DNA of 21,551 bases from Synergistes sp. Lineage in GTDB: Bacteria; Synergistota; Synergistia; Synergistales; Synergistaceae. Below the pieces are notes generated by a model. The model made no database searches. It was not told where the DNA came from and saw only the letters and a program-made list of their open reading frames with translations. This document shows positions 1 to 7,360 of the stretch, piece after piece; positions within the stretch are counted from its first letter, which is position 1, and the number at the start of each line of letters is the position of its first letter. The DNA lies in the NCBI GenBank assembly GCA_016288355.1, contig JAEEYY010000011.1, forward strand, positions 1 to 21,551, in the 5' to 3' direction. The position numbers and the translations under genes are program-made.

Positions 1-2291
1 CGGCTCCAACCGCGTCCACGACCGAAGAACCGACGACTCCGGTACCGGAGACGACGGAACCCGAGCCGGCAGTGGTGACATGGGACCTCACCAAGGAATA
101 TACCTACGACTATCAAAACATCGTTTTGCTGGAAAGCGAAAACGTCCGTATCTCTGCGTATCGGCTCAGTTACAAGAACTCCGACAAGGGAATGCGGCTT
201 TCCTGTTCTGTCAATATTGAAAACCTGACTGATCATACCCTTGTGGCCCATCCGAGAAAAGGGAACGAGAATTTTTCGAAGGAAATACCGGCCGGAGAAT
301 CATATAAGCCCTATGTCACGGAAGTCGTCTATGACTGGAACGGCCTGATCGGGGAAACGGAAGACTGCTTCCAGAGAAACTGCCGGGTGACGATTATGAA
401 CGGGGCGGAAACGGTCGATATGATTCAGTTTGACTGGTATGTATCGGAGAAAAAACCGTTTATTAATTTGATTGTCGGGGAAAAAGCGATCCGCGAGGCG
501 GAGATCGCAGCCGACAGAACCGCTGCCCGGGAATGGAACGGTTCGGAGGGAGAAAGATTCGACTACAGCTACGGCGACGATGTCGTTCTGGCAGAGACGG
601 AAAAGCTCCGCATTACAGCCGACAAAGTCACGTATGTCAAGGAGCGTACCGGAACCTTGCGGTATTCCTTCTGTTTGAAGATCGAAAACCTGACCGATAC
701 GCCTTACATGACAATCATTGAAGGGAGCGGGACCCAGAAGCTTCCGCCTCATGAGACGAAGCAATCGATCCAAATCTGCAGCACGAATGACTGGAACGGG
801 CTGATCGGAGGCACGGAAGACTGCTTCCTGAAGAACTGCCGAATCGATGTTTACAACGACGGAGATTACAGCGGCAGGAACGGAATTCAGGATGTCGTCT
901 CCTTTGATCTGTATGCTTCCGAATTGGCCCCTTTCCGCAATATTGCGGTCGGGGAAGAAGCCGTCAAGGCCGCCGAGGAAGCGAGGCTTGTAGCTGAACT
1001 GGATAAGCTGGTGGATGACGGCGTATCGCTGTATCATGCGGAAAATGCCATGCTCAGCCTGGACATTCTGAGAACCGAGTTCTATGACAACTACGGATCC
1101 CAGGGCAGAGTTTATCTTATTCGATACATTGTTACCAACCGCTCCGAATATAACGTATATACGCAGCCGGAGCTGGGAAGCAAGGCGTACGAAGCAGGCG
1201 CGAGCTGGTATGATGCGGCGGTCGTTCAGTGCTGGAAAACGGAACGGGACGAACCGGCGACCTTCTCCGTTTCGGCGTACAATGCCGTGACGCAATTGAC
1301 GGGAGAACTGGCAATAGAAGTCAAGGTCGTTTCCGGTGAGAAATCGGCGGACGTCGTTCTGGATTTCCTGGATTCCGGCAGCATGGAGGATCTGAAAGCG
1401 GCGGAGGCCTATCAGGATCTTAAAACCATAGAGCCGCTGCTGGTGATGGATAATGAAGCTTTCCATGTAGAAGTTTTGACTACTTGTGTCATTAAGACAG
1501 AAACGGGCCGCTTCACAAAGGAACAGGTGGAAGAGTATTACGGGGCTTTTGCGGCGCAGTATTATGACGGAAGCAAATATTCTGCCAACCTGGTTCTCTC
1601 CGTAACGAACCTGACACTCAGGCCTTTGTACCTGTTCCGCGGAGGCAACATCATCGGCCCCGGCGAAACCGTATATATAAACGATCAAATGTATAACAGC
1701 TATGGCTCCAGGGAAATTCAGGGGACCAGATACTTCTCGGTAGAAGGTTATACGGACGATACAACTTTCACGCCGGCGGCATACATGGGATACAGTTACG
1801 AATGGACTTTTGATCCGGCCACTAAAGAAGTCGGAGCCTCCGGCTTTACGGAGAAAAGCAACGAAGTGGACGAGAACGCCCTCAGCTCCGTGTCGGTTTC
1901 CTACGATTACGATATTGTCGTGGCGGAGACAGAGTATTATACAGTGAAGCTGGTCAATATGTACGGGGTGAAGAGCAAGGACGGTGTCTGGAGTGTCAGA
2001 GTAGCGTTCAAGGTGATCAATACCGCCAGTTTCAAATACCTTCTGGGCGAAGCCTGGAAGGCAGCGGCCGGTTGGGAACCCGGCGGAGACTGGTTCAAGC
2101 CCGGAGATGCATCAACAGAGTATGCCTATTTCACCTGTCAGGATTCGGAAAACGTCAGCGGACCGATTTTCCTGAACGTCTGGGGCTGGGATTGGGACGG
2201 AGCCCACGGCACGCAGCTGTTTAAGAACACGATCAGCGCAACGGTTCAGCTGAGTGAGACCGATCCTATCCGGCCTATAAGCGGTCAGTAA
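1..2291 (+). CDS. Probable secreted multi-repeat beta-rich protein, 5' end outside the window
   Basis: The reading frame is open from base 3 and runs to the TAA ending at 2291, so the N-terminus lies upstream. The GTG at 72 is an internal codon, not a credible start. The first ~25 visible residues are rich in Pro, Thr and Glu (APTASTTEEPTTPVPET), typical of a spacer behind a lipoprotein or secreted N-terminus. About five diverged repeats follow, each opening with a motif like DxxVVLAETExxxI and then a strand pattern ending in IENLTD or VTNLT. They begin near 111, 570, 1020, 1440 and 1905. Repeats 1 and 2 also share DWNGLIGxTEDCF, at 333 and 789, exactly 152 codons apart. This suggests tandem duplication of an Ig-like or DUF4352-like beta-sandwich, which is inference. 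I see no catalytic motif or membrane segment. The minus-strand gene at the right edge has a related motif. Extracellular location and function are unproven. Confidence 0.8.
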   Translation, partial: APTASTTEEPTTPVPETTEPEPAVVTWDLTKEYTYDYQNIVLLESENVRISAYRLSYKNSDKGMRLSCSVNIENLTDHTLVAHPRKGNENFSKEIPAGESYKPYVTEVVYDWNGLIGETEDCFQRNCRVTIMNGAETVDMIQFDWYVSEKKPFINLIVGEKAIREAEIAADRTAAREWNGSEGERFDYSYGDDVVLAETEKLRITADKVTYVKERTGTLRYSFCLKIENLTDTPYMTIIEGSGTQKLPPHETKQSIQICSTNDWNGLIGGTEDCFLKNCRIDVYNDGDYSGRNGIQDVVSFDLYASELAPFRNIAVGEEAVKAAEEARLVAELDKLVDDGVSLYHAENAMLSLDILRTEFYDNYGSQGRVYLIRYIVTNRSEYNVYTQPELGSKAYEAGASWYDAAVVQCWKTERDEPATFSVSAYNAVTQLTGELAIEVKVVSGEKSADVVLDFLDSGSMEDLKAAEAYQDLKTIEPLLVMDNEAFHVEVLTTCVIKTETGRFTKEQVEEYYGAFAAQYYDGSKYSANLVLSVTNLTLRPLYLFRGGNIIGPGETVYINDQMYNSYGSREIQGTRYFSVEGYTDDTTFTPAAYMGYSYEWTFDPATKEVGASGFTEKSNEVDENALSSVSVSYDYDIVVAETEYYTVKLVNMYGVKSKDGVWSVRVAFKVINTASFKYLLGEAWKAAAGWEPGGDWFKPGDASTEYAYFTCQDSENVSGPIFLNVWGWDWDGAHGTQLFKNTISATVQLSETDPIRPISGQ

Positions 2292-2348
2292 GCCGGCAGG
2301 AAGAAGCATTTTCAAAGAATAGGAAAACAAGACAGAAAAACAATCGCC

Positions 2349-2371
2349 GGGGCCGCTTGCGAAGCGGCCCC
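2349..2371 (+). terminator. GC-rich hairpin after the repeat protein
   Basis: A perfect 10-bp stem (GGGGCCGCTT at 2349-2358, AAGCGGCCCC at 2362-2371) has a 3-nt GCG loop, 57 bp after the stop codon. The downstream tract is ACATTATT rather than a clean T-run. On the minus strand the hairpin is followed by a T-rich stretch. It is a plausible but imperfect terminator. Confidence 0.55.
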
Positions 2372-2385
2372 GACATTATTATAAT
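2357..2385 (+). promoter_or_regulatory. Sigma-A-like promoter for the MATE-HATPase gene
   Basis: TTGCGA (2357-2362) and a perfect TATAAT (2380-2385) are separated by exactly 17 bp. The -35 box lies in the loop and 3' arm of the preceding hairpin. The predicted start near 2392 gives a leader of about 50 nt before the ATG at 2442. Confidence 0.6.
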
Positions 2386-2441
2386 AGACATGCATTACGC
2401 TGCCGCTCCGCGTAAAAGTCTGGTTCACGGGAGTATGATTC

Positions 2442-4190
2442 ATGATACGAAAGCTTGTCCGTCAAATGCTGACGGCCCAGATCCTGTCGGCCCTGACAGT
2501 TTCGGTCTGTCTTCTGATCGACAACATTATGATAGCCCGGTTTCTGGGAGAAGAGGGAATTGCGGCCTACGGCCTGGCGAATCCGGTGCTGATTCTGATC
2601 GGCGCCCTGGGCACCATGCTTTCGTCCGGGGTGCAGGTAGCCTGTTCCCGTTCGCTGGGGATCGGCTCGCAGGAGGAGACGAACGCGGGCTATTCTTCGG
2701 CTATCGGCGTTGCCGCCGTTGTTTCGGGCGTGTTCATGCTGGTTGTTCTTCTTTTCAGCGGCCCGCTGGCCACGGTCATGGGCGCCGGCCGCGAGGGCTC
2801 GCTGTTTGACAGCACGAAAGGATATCTGAACGGCTTTATTCTGGGGGCGCCGGGCTCGGTGGGCGCCCTGATCCTGGTACCGTTTATGCAGATGGCCGGA
2901 AAGAGCGGCCTGCTGATCGCGGCGGTGCTGGGCATGACCGTGTCGGATATCGCGTTTGATCTCCTGAATGTGCTGGTCTTCGACGGCGGGATGTTCGGTA
3001 TGGGACTGGCTTCCTCCCTCAGTTATTACGTTGCCCTGATCATCGGGATCTTCTATTTCCTTTCGCCCCGCTGCGTTTTCCGCTTTTCCCGCAGACAGAT
3101 CAGCCGGGCGAAGATCCGGGAGCTGTTTAAGGGCGGTGTACCGTCTCTCGTAAATATGATCGCTTCCGTGATACTGGTTTTCGCGATGAACCATCTGCTG
3201 ATGAGTTCGGGCGGCGAGAGCGCGGTCGCGGCCTTCACGGTAGTGACGGCCATCGGCAATGCCGCCTGCTGCATTTCGACCGGAACGTCCGGGGTTTCGC
3301 TGACCCTGGCCGGGATCCTCTTCAACGAAGAGGACAGACAGGGACTGAAGGATCTGGTTTTTTATATGCTGCGCCTGGCGGTCGTGCTGGGGGTCGTGAT
3401 GTGCCTTATCCTGCTGATCCTGGCACCGAATCTGGTTTCTGTCTTTATCGCAGATGCGCTGCCTTCGAAGCCCATCGCGATCCGGGGCGTCCGGCTCTTT
3501 GCTCCGGGCATGATTTTCTGCTGCCTCACCGGAGCGATGAAAGGAACCTATCAGGGCTGCGGAAAGGCCGGCACGACGGAGGCCATTTCGATGCTGCAGA
3601 ATGCCCTGCTGCCGGTGCTGGCTGCCGTGATCTGCGGGGCGCTGTTCGGATCAGAAGGCACATGGCTCTATTTTGTGATTGGAGAAGCCGCGACGCTGAT
3701 CCTGCTTATTGCCTACACCTGGCTGAAGACCGGCCGGAATCCGGCGGTTTCGGACAGTCTGCTGTTGCTGCCGCCCGATTTCGGGGTGAGTGAGGAAGAC
3801 CTGCTGGAAGTCAGTATCCGCAGCATGGATGAAGTGATCCGGGCGTCCGAGGCCGCTGCCGTGTTCTGCCGGGAACACGGGCAGCCGAAAAAGACCAGCA
3901 ACCATGTGGCGCTCTGTGTGGAAGAAATGGCCGGCAATGTCGTCAGGCACGGCTTTGAAGCAGGGAAAGATAAATCGCTGTCCATTCGGATCCAGCACAA
4001 AAACAAACGCTGGGTGCTGCGTTTCCGCGATGACTGCGCTTCCTTCGATCCGGTTCACTATGTGCCGCTGTCGGAAGACCTTTCGTCCGGCATCGGGATT
4101 CGCCTTGTGATGAAAATGGCGGATGAGGTGCGTTACACCTATTCCATGAACCTGAACAACCTGACCGTAATTTTCCGGGAGCAGGCATGA
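2442..4190 (+). CDS. MATE-family transporter fused to a C-terminal RsbW-like HATPase domain
   Basis: The 582-residue protein has two parts. Residues ~1-430 form a polytopic MATE-type membrane domain, with DNIMIARFLGEEGIAAYGLANP near residues 27-48 and repeated Gly-rich helices in both halves. Residues ~450-580 are soluble and resemble the GHKL/HATPase_c_2 domain of anti-sigma kinases. The N-box is E495-x3-N499 with H503 (VEEMAGNVVRHGF), the G1-like box is RDDCASFDP (530-537), and the G2-like box is SGIGIRLV (549-556). Cys532 occupies the usual G1 glycine position, so ATP hydrolysis or kinase activity cannot be assumed. The start follows GGGAG. The promoter at 2357-2385 and the terminator at 4255-4281 make this a single-gene unit, and no STAS or sigma-factor partner is in the window. 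MATE proteins export drugs or metabolites using ion gradients; the substrate here is unknown. The ATPase domain may couple export to a regulatory partner, which is inference. Confidence 0.88.
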   Translation: MIRKLVRQMLTAQILSALTVSVCLLIDNIMIARFLGEEGIAAYGLANPVLILIGALGTMLSSGVQVACSRSLGIGSQEETNAGYSSAIGVAAVVSGVFMLVVLLFSGPLATVMGAGREGSLFDSTKGYLNGFILGAPGSVGALILVPFMQMAGKSGLLIAAVLGMTVSDIAFDLLNVLVFDGGMFGMGLASSLSYYVALIIGIFYFLSPRCVFRFSRRQISRAKIRELFKGGVPSLVNMIASVILVFAMNHLLMSSGGESAVAAFTVVTAIGNAACCISTGTSGVSLTLAGILFNEEDRQGLKDLVFYMLRLAVVLGVVMCLILLILAPNLVSVFIADALPSKPIAIRGVRLFAPGMIFCCLTGAMKGTYQGCGKAGTTEAISMLQNALLPVLAAVICGALFGSEGTWLYFVIGEAATLILLIAYTWLKTGRNPAVSDSLLLLPPDFGVSEEDLLEVSIRSMDEVIRASEAAAVFCREHGQPKKTSNHVALCVEEMAGNVVRHGFEAGKDKSLSIRIQHKNKRWVLRFRDDCASFDPVHYVPLSEDLSSGIGIRLVMKMADEVRYTYSMNLNNLTVIFREQA

Positions 4191-4254
4191 AAAGTGATCC
4201 GGAGGCAAAGGCGCTGCTGAGCCGGAAATAAAGCAGACAGACGGTCAGCAGGAT

Positions 4255-4281
4255 CGGGCAGGAGCAACCTGCCCGTTTTTT
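4255..4281 (+). terminator. Intrinsic terminator after the MATE-HATPase gene
   Basis: CGGGCAGG (4255-4262) pairs with CCTGCCCG (4268-4275) across a 5-nt loop and is followed immediately by six T residues (4276-4281). This is a textbook rho-independent terminator. Confidence 0.9.
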
Positions 4282-4294
4282 AATGCAAAAATGA

Positions 4295-4322
4295 TTTACT
4301 TTCCCCCTCGATTCGGTATAAT
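4295..4322 (+). promoter_or_regulatory. Promoter of the hydrolase-CapA-SGNH group
   Basis: TTTACT (4295-4300) and a perfect TATAAT (4317-4322) have a 16-bp spacer. They sit between the upstream terminator and the hydrolase start at 4368. No other good promoter is visible before the CapA-like or SGNH genes, so all three may be read from here. Confidence 0.65.
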
Positions 4323-4367
4323 AGAAACGGTATTTATGACGAAAACATAAGGAGAAAAAGATCATCC

Positions 4368-5282
4368 ATGGGCATATCCGAGGAACAGATGCATTATTTT
4401 ACGGTACGGGTGAACCGGACCGCGCCGCCCGGCAGTCATCCCGGGACGGAGAACCGGGATCGGGCAGATTATCGGGATACCCCCTGTGTACTGGTGCTGC
4501 CGGAAAGCTACGATCCGGCCGGTGAGCCCTGCCCCATCATTCTGTTTGCGCACGGGTACGGCGGGTACGTAACCGAGAATAGCTGGCGGGAACTAGAAAA
4601 GGGAGAGGGCAATCTGGCGGCGTATTTTGTCAGCCACGGCTTCGCGGTCTTTGACGTGGACAACACGACGGGGAGCCGGACCGGCAAGACGGATCTGGGC
4701 TGTCCGCAGCTTCTGGAAAGTTACCGCAAGGCCTGGGATCATATCCGCCGGCGCTTCAATGTGCAGGATCGGTATCTGATTTATTCGGTCTCGTTCGGCA
4801 CGTTCACGGCCATGAACCTGATGGTGCACGAACCGGCTTATGTGAAGGCGGCCTGCATGACCGGCTGCCGCTTTTCCGTGAAGACCGTATTCGACAGAGG
4901 CACGTACAACGAACAGATCGCCCGCTGCTTCGGCTTTGACGACCCCAGCGGTGAAACCTGGGAAGAAGATAAGCTGGTCGGCTTCGATCCGTATGAACAG
5001 ATTACGCTGATGACCGGCTTTGACCCGGTATGGGGCTGGACGAAGCCCCGCTGGACGGGGAAGGAGATCCTTCCGCTGCAGCTGCCGCCGGTCAAGGCTA
5101 TGGTCTCCACCGGCGACCAGCGGGAACTGAAGGAGGCGCTGCGCGCGCTTCGGGCTCTGCGGAATGCCGGAAATGAGCTGCATCTCCGGATCGTAGAAGG
5201 ACTGAATCACAGTGAGATCTGCGGCTGCTCGGTCGGCGAGCTGCGCGAAGAAGTCCGGATGTGGTTTGAGAGATTTATATAG
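4368..5282 (+). CDS. Alpha/beta-hydrolase family protein
   Basis: The 304-residue protein has alpha/beta-hydrolase landmarks in the expected order. The oxyanion-hole motif is HGYGG (62-66). The nucleophile elbow is YSVSFGTF, making Ser142 the likely nucleophile; the usual first glycine of GxSxG is a serine here. The acid is probably Asp250 in STGDQRE and the general base His281 in GLNHSEI. No signal peptide or membrane segment is seen, so a cytoplasmic esterase or peptidase-like enzyme is likely. The substrate cannot be read from the sequence. The TAAGGAG site (4348-4354) is 13 nt from the ATG, slightly long, but no better in-frame start lies closer. It appears to be the first gene of a three-gene transcript, although 153 bp containing a hairpin element separates it from the CapA-like gene. 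Confidence 0.82.
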   Translation: MGISEEQMHYFTVRVNRTAPPGSHPGTENRDRADYRDTPCVLVLPESYDPAGEPCPIILFAHGYGGYVTENSWRELEKGEGNLAAYFVSHGFAVFDVDNTTGSRTGKTDLGCPQLLESYRKAWDHIRRRFNVQDRYLIYSVSFGTFTAMNLMVHEPAYVKAACMTGCRFSVKTVFDRGTYNEQIARCFGFDDPSGETWEEDKLVGFDPYEQITLMTGFDPVWGWTKPRWTGKEILPLQLPPVKAMVSTGDQRELKEALRALRALRNAGNELHLRIVEGLNHSEICGCSVGELREEVRMWFERFI

Positions 5283-5402
5283 CCTCCCTCCCTGAGGGCG
5301 CATGGTGCCCTGCGGACACCAGCTTTGCGCAGACCGGAGCGAAGCGGAGACAGGTGGCGCGAAGCGCCGGAGGGAGTTACCTCCCCTATCGAGGGGGCTT
5401 CT
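5283..5402. repeat. Multi-hairpin GC-rich intergenic element
   Basis: This ~120-bp stretch folds into several hairpins. AGGGCGC/GTGCCCT has an ATG loop, GGCGC-GAA-GCGCC is perfect, and CCCC-TATCGA-GGGG closes the 3' end. The CCTCCCTCC at the left end can also pair with GGAGGGAG further right. It lacks a T-run and fills most of the gap between two same-strand genes. Its last hairpin, a C-tract and G-tract around a short loop, resembles that of the element at 11593-11637. This suggests a dispersed palindromic repeat family, though copy number elsewhere cannot be seen. Confidence 0.55.
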
Positions 5403-5435
5403 GTGAAGAAATCCAGTAAAAGAAAGGAAAAAGAC

Positions 5436-6632
5436 ATGAAAAAAATCACGATTCTCGGCGACATCATGAACGAACCCGTCATGCTGAACGATGCGAAAAT
5501 GGCAGACGGAAGCTACGATTACTATCCTGCGTTTGCCCCGTTAAAAGGTCTGCTGGATGAAGCGGACTACCGTATCGCCAATCTGGAGACCCCGCTGGCC
5601 GGTGAAGAGGTTCTCTATTCTCAGAACATTTTCGAGTTCAACACCCCGGATTCGATGGCGGATGCCTTAAAGAAGCTGGGCATCGATGCGCTTTCCTTTG
5701 CGAATAACCATACATTTGACCGGGGACAGGCAGGCATGCTGCGGACGCTGAAGGTGCTGAAGGAAAAAGGCTTTGCCGTAACCGGTGCATTTGAAGACCC
5801 CGAAAAGGACCGCATTGCCTATTTTGATCTGGACGGGACCCGCGTGGCGTGGATCGCCTATACGCTGGGAACGAACGCCCGGCCGGAGTCTGCCGAGGCG
5901 GAAGCGCAGGTCAACTATCTGCGGCGCATCGGATCGCCCTGGATGCGGCCGCCGTTCTCGGAGCAGTTCGTAAAACTGCGCGATCTGGTGGTCAGCTGGC
6001 TCGGACGCGGTCTGACGCTGGTGGAACGGGTCGAGCTCTGCAAGGTGATCGGAGAAGCCGTTGCATACGGGGATGAATGCTTCGACCCGCTGGACAGCGT
6101 GGCAGGCATGGAAAAACTGCAGAAAGATTATGAGGAGGCCCGGAAGAACGCGGATATCGTGCTGTTCTACCCGCATGTCGGCGGTCAGTTCAATGTCAAG
6201 CCCGGCAGCTTCTCCAAATATATTGCGGCGGAAGCGGTGAAGATGGGCTTCGACGCGATCCTGGAGGCCCATTCCCACACGACACAGATTGCAAAGATCA
6301 TCGACGGCAAGCCGGTGTTCTATTCGCTGGGCAACGTGTCCATGACGCATACGGTTTATACCGTGGACGAGTCCCTGCCGGAGTACGGCATCGCTGCACA
6401 TCTGTATGTGGACGGCGGGAAGATCATGAAGACTGCCTTCAGTCTCTTCAAGATGTGGGAGCGCGAAGGTCACCGCATGGAGATTTGGCCGGTGGACGAA
6501 CTGCTGGAAAAGCTGACGGATGAAGAGGAAAAGGCAGCTCTGCTGAAGGACGTGGCTGCGGTCTGGGCACGCGTGAGCGGGAAGAGCGAAGCGGACTTCG
6601 CCATGGCAAGAGAATTTGAGCTGCCGATGTAA
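5436..6632 (+). CDS. CapA-like (PGA_cap) metallophosphoesterase-fold protein
   Basis: I place the start at ATG 5436 because AAAGGA (5423-5428) lies 7 nt upstream. Starting further upstream would translate the hairpin element. The 398-residue product carries the CapA/PGA_cap series: GDIM (8-11), NLETPL (49-54), FANNHTFDRG (88-97), YPHVGGQ (245-251), EAHSHTTQ (277-284) and YSLGN (296-300). The Asp, Asn and His residues in these motifs match the metal-binding pattern of calcineurin-like phosphoesterases. A segment of about 70 residues (~150-225), between the NNH and YPHVGG blocks, looks like an insertion. Classical CapA is membrane-anchored and acts in poly-gamma-glutamate synthesis. This protein has no signal peptide, and no capB or capC is nearby. 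A cytoplasmic phosphoesterase is therefore as likely as a capsule role. The SGNH-like gene follows after 36 bp. Confidence 0.85.
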   Translation: MKKITILGDIMNEPVMLNDAKMADGSYDYYPAFAPLKGLLDEADYRIANLETPLAGEEVLYSQNIFEFNTPDSMADALKKLGIDALSFANNHTFDRGQAGMLRTLKVLKEKGFAVTGAFEDPEKDRIAYFDLDGTRVAWIAYTLGTNARPESAEAEAQVNYLRRIGSPWMRPPFSEQFVKLRDLVVSWLGRGLTLVERVELCKVIGEAVAYGDECFDPLDSVAGMEKLQKDYEEARKNADIVLFYPHVGGQFNVKPGSFSKYIAAEAVKMGFDAILEAHSHTTQIAKIIDGKPVFYSLGNVSMTHTVYTVDESLPEYGIAAHLYVDGGKIMKTAFSLFKMWEREGHRMEIWPVDELLEKLTDEEEKAALLKDVAAVWARVSGKSEADFAMAREFELPM

Positions 6633-6668
6633 GGGGCGGTCAGAAGAGGTTCCTGCGGAGAGAATAAT

Positions 6669-7322
6669 ATGAAAGTTTTGTTTATCGGCAACAGTTTTAC
6701 GTATTTCAACGATCTGCCCGCGATGGTGCAGGCCATGGCCGATGCGGTCGGCCTCGACGCGCAGACGCGCATGGTGGCCTTCGGCGGGTATTTCCTGCGG
6801 CAGCATACGGATCCGGAGGACAAGCATTACGGAGAAGCGCTGGAGGCGTTAAAAGAACCCTGGGATGTCGTAGTGCTGCAGGAGCAGAGCAAGGCGCCGG
6901 CCGTTGCGCCGGAGATCTTTTCTGAAGGCGTGGCGAAGCTGATGCCGTATATTGAGGCAGCCGGTGCAAAGCCTCTCTTCTATATGACCTGGCCGTACCG
7001 GCAGGGGAGCGTGAAGCTCGAATCCAGCGGCATGGAATATCGGGAGATGTTCGAAAAGCTGACGGCAGCCTATGAGACGGAAATGGCACGGTACGGCGCC
7101 TCAGGCGTGCGCGTGGGCGAAGCGTTTGTGACACTGCAGGAAAAATATCCGTATATCACGCCGTATCTGCCGGACTGCTACCATCCGAATCCGGCGGGAA
7201 CGTATCTCGCAGCGCGGCTATTTTTCCGGACGCTTTTTGGACAGGACGCGCCGGCCCCGTCCTGCTGGTGTCCGGAGAAACTGGACAGACGCGTGGCACA
7301 GATCATCAGTGAGGGGCTGTGA
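6669..7322 (+). CDS. SGNH/GDSL-like hydrolase (DUF4886-type)
   Basis: The 217-residue protein starts MKVLFIGNSFTYFNDLP, which places the block I nucleophile at Ser9. A block II-like GG (39-40) follows. LQEQS (70-74) occupies the position where the GxND block is usually found. The DCYHPNPAGTYLAA region provides Asp169 and His172 as the rest of the catalytic triad. This arrangement is typical of SGNH hydrolases that act as esterases or carbohydrate deacetylases. No signal peptide is visible. A GGAG site 8 nt before the ATG supports the start. It lies 36 bp behind the CapA-like gene, probably on the same transcript. The gene faces the minus-strand glycosyltransferase across a 38-bp gap with no recognisable terminator. 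Acting on an acylated sugar or polymer is inference. Confidence 0.78.
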   Translation: MKVLFIGNSFTYFNDLPAMVQAMADAVGLDAQTRMVAFGGYFLRQHTDPEDKHYGEALEALKEPWDVVVLQEQSKAPAVAPEIFSEGVAKLMPYIEAAGAKPLFYMTWPYRQGSVKLESSGMEYREMFEKLTAAYETEMARYGASGVRVGEAFVTLQEKYPYITPYLPDCYHPNPAGTYLAARLFFRTLFGQDAPAPSCWCPEKLDRRVAQIISEGL

Positions 7323-7360
7323 GGGACGGTTCACCCAAGGCGAAGCGCTATGGACGACGT

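Noticed and set aside
300..1688. Long open frame on the minus strand opposite the repeat protein, and similar long antisense frames elsewhere (for example 5667-6827, 9048-10292, 11841-13166, 13141-14487, 17649-18728)
   Set aside because: They mirror strongly supported genes, their translations are rich in Arg, His and Gln with no domain motifs, and they lack ribosome binding sites and operon context.
4187..4231. 14-codon ORF starting in an ATGA overlap with the MATE-HATPase stop
   Set aside because: Translational coupling is possible, but the peptide (MKSDPEAKALLSRK) is very short with no recognisable feature; it could be the remnant of a lost partner gene, though nothing further supports that.
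5325..5435. Upstream extension of the CapA-like frame to an ATG at 5325
   Set aside because: This would translate the hairpin element; a good ribosome binding site marks ATG 5436 and the conserved fold begins there.
7323..7360. Terminator between the convergent SGNH-like and GT39-like genes
   Set aside because: Only a 5-bp TCACC/GGTGA pairing with a 30-nt loop and no T-run is present.
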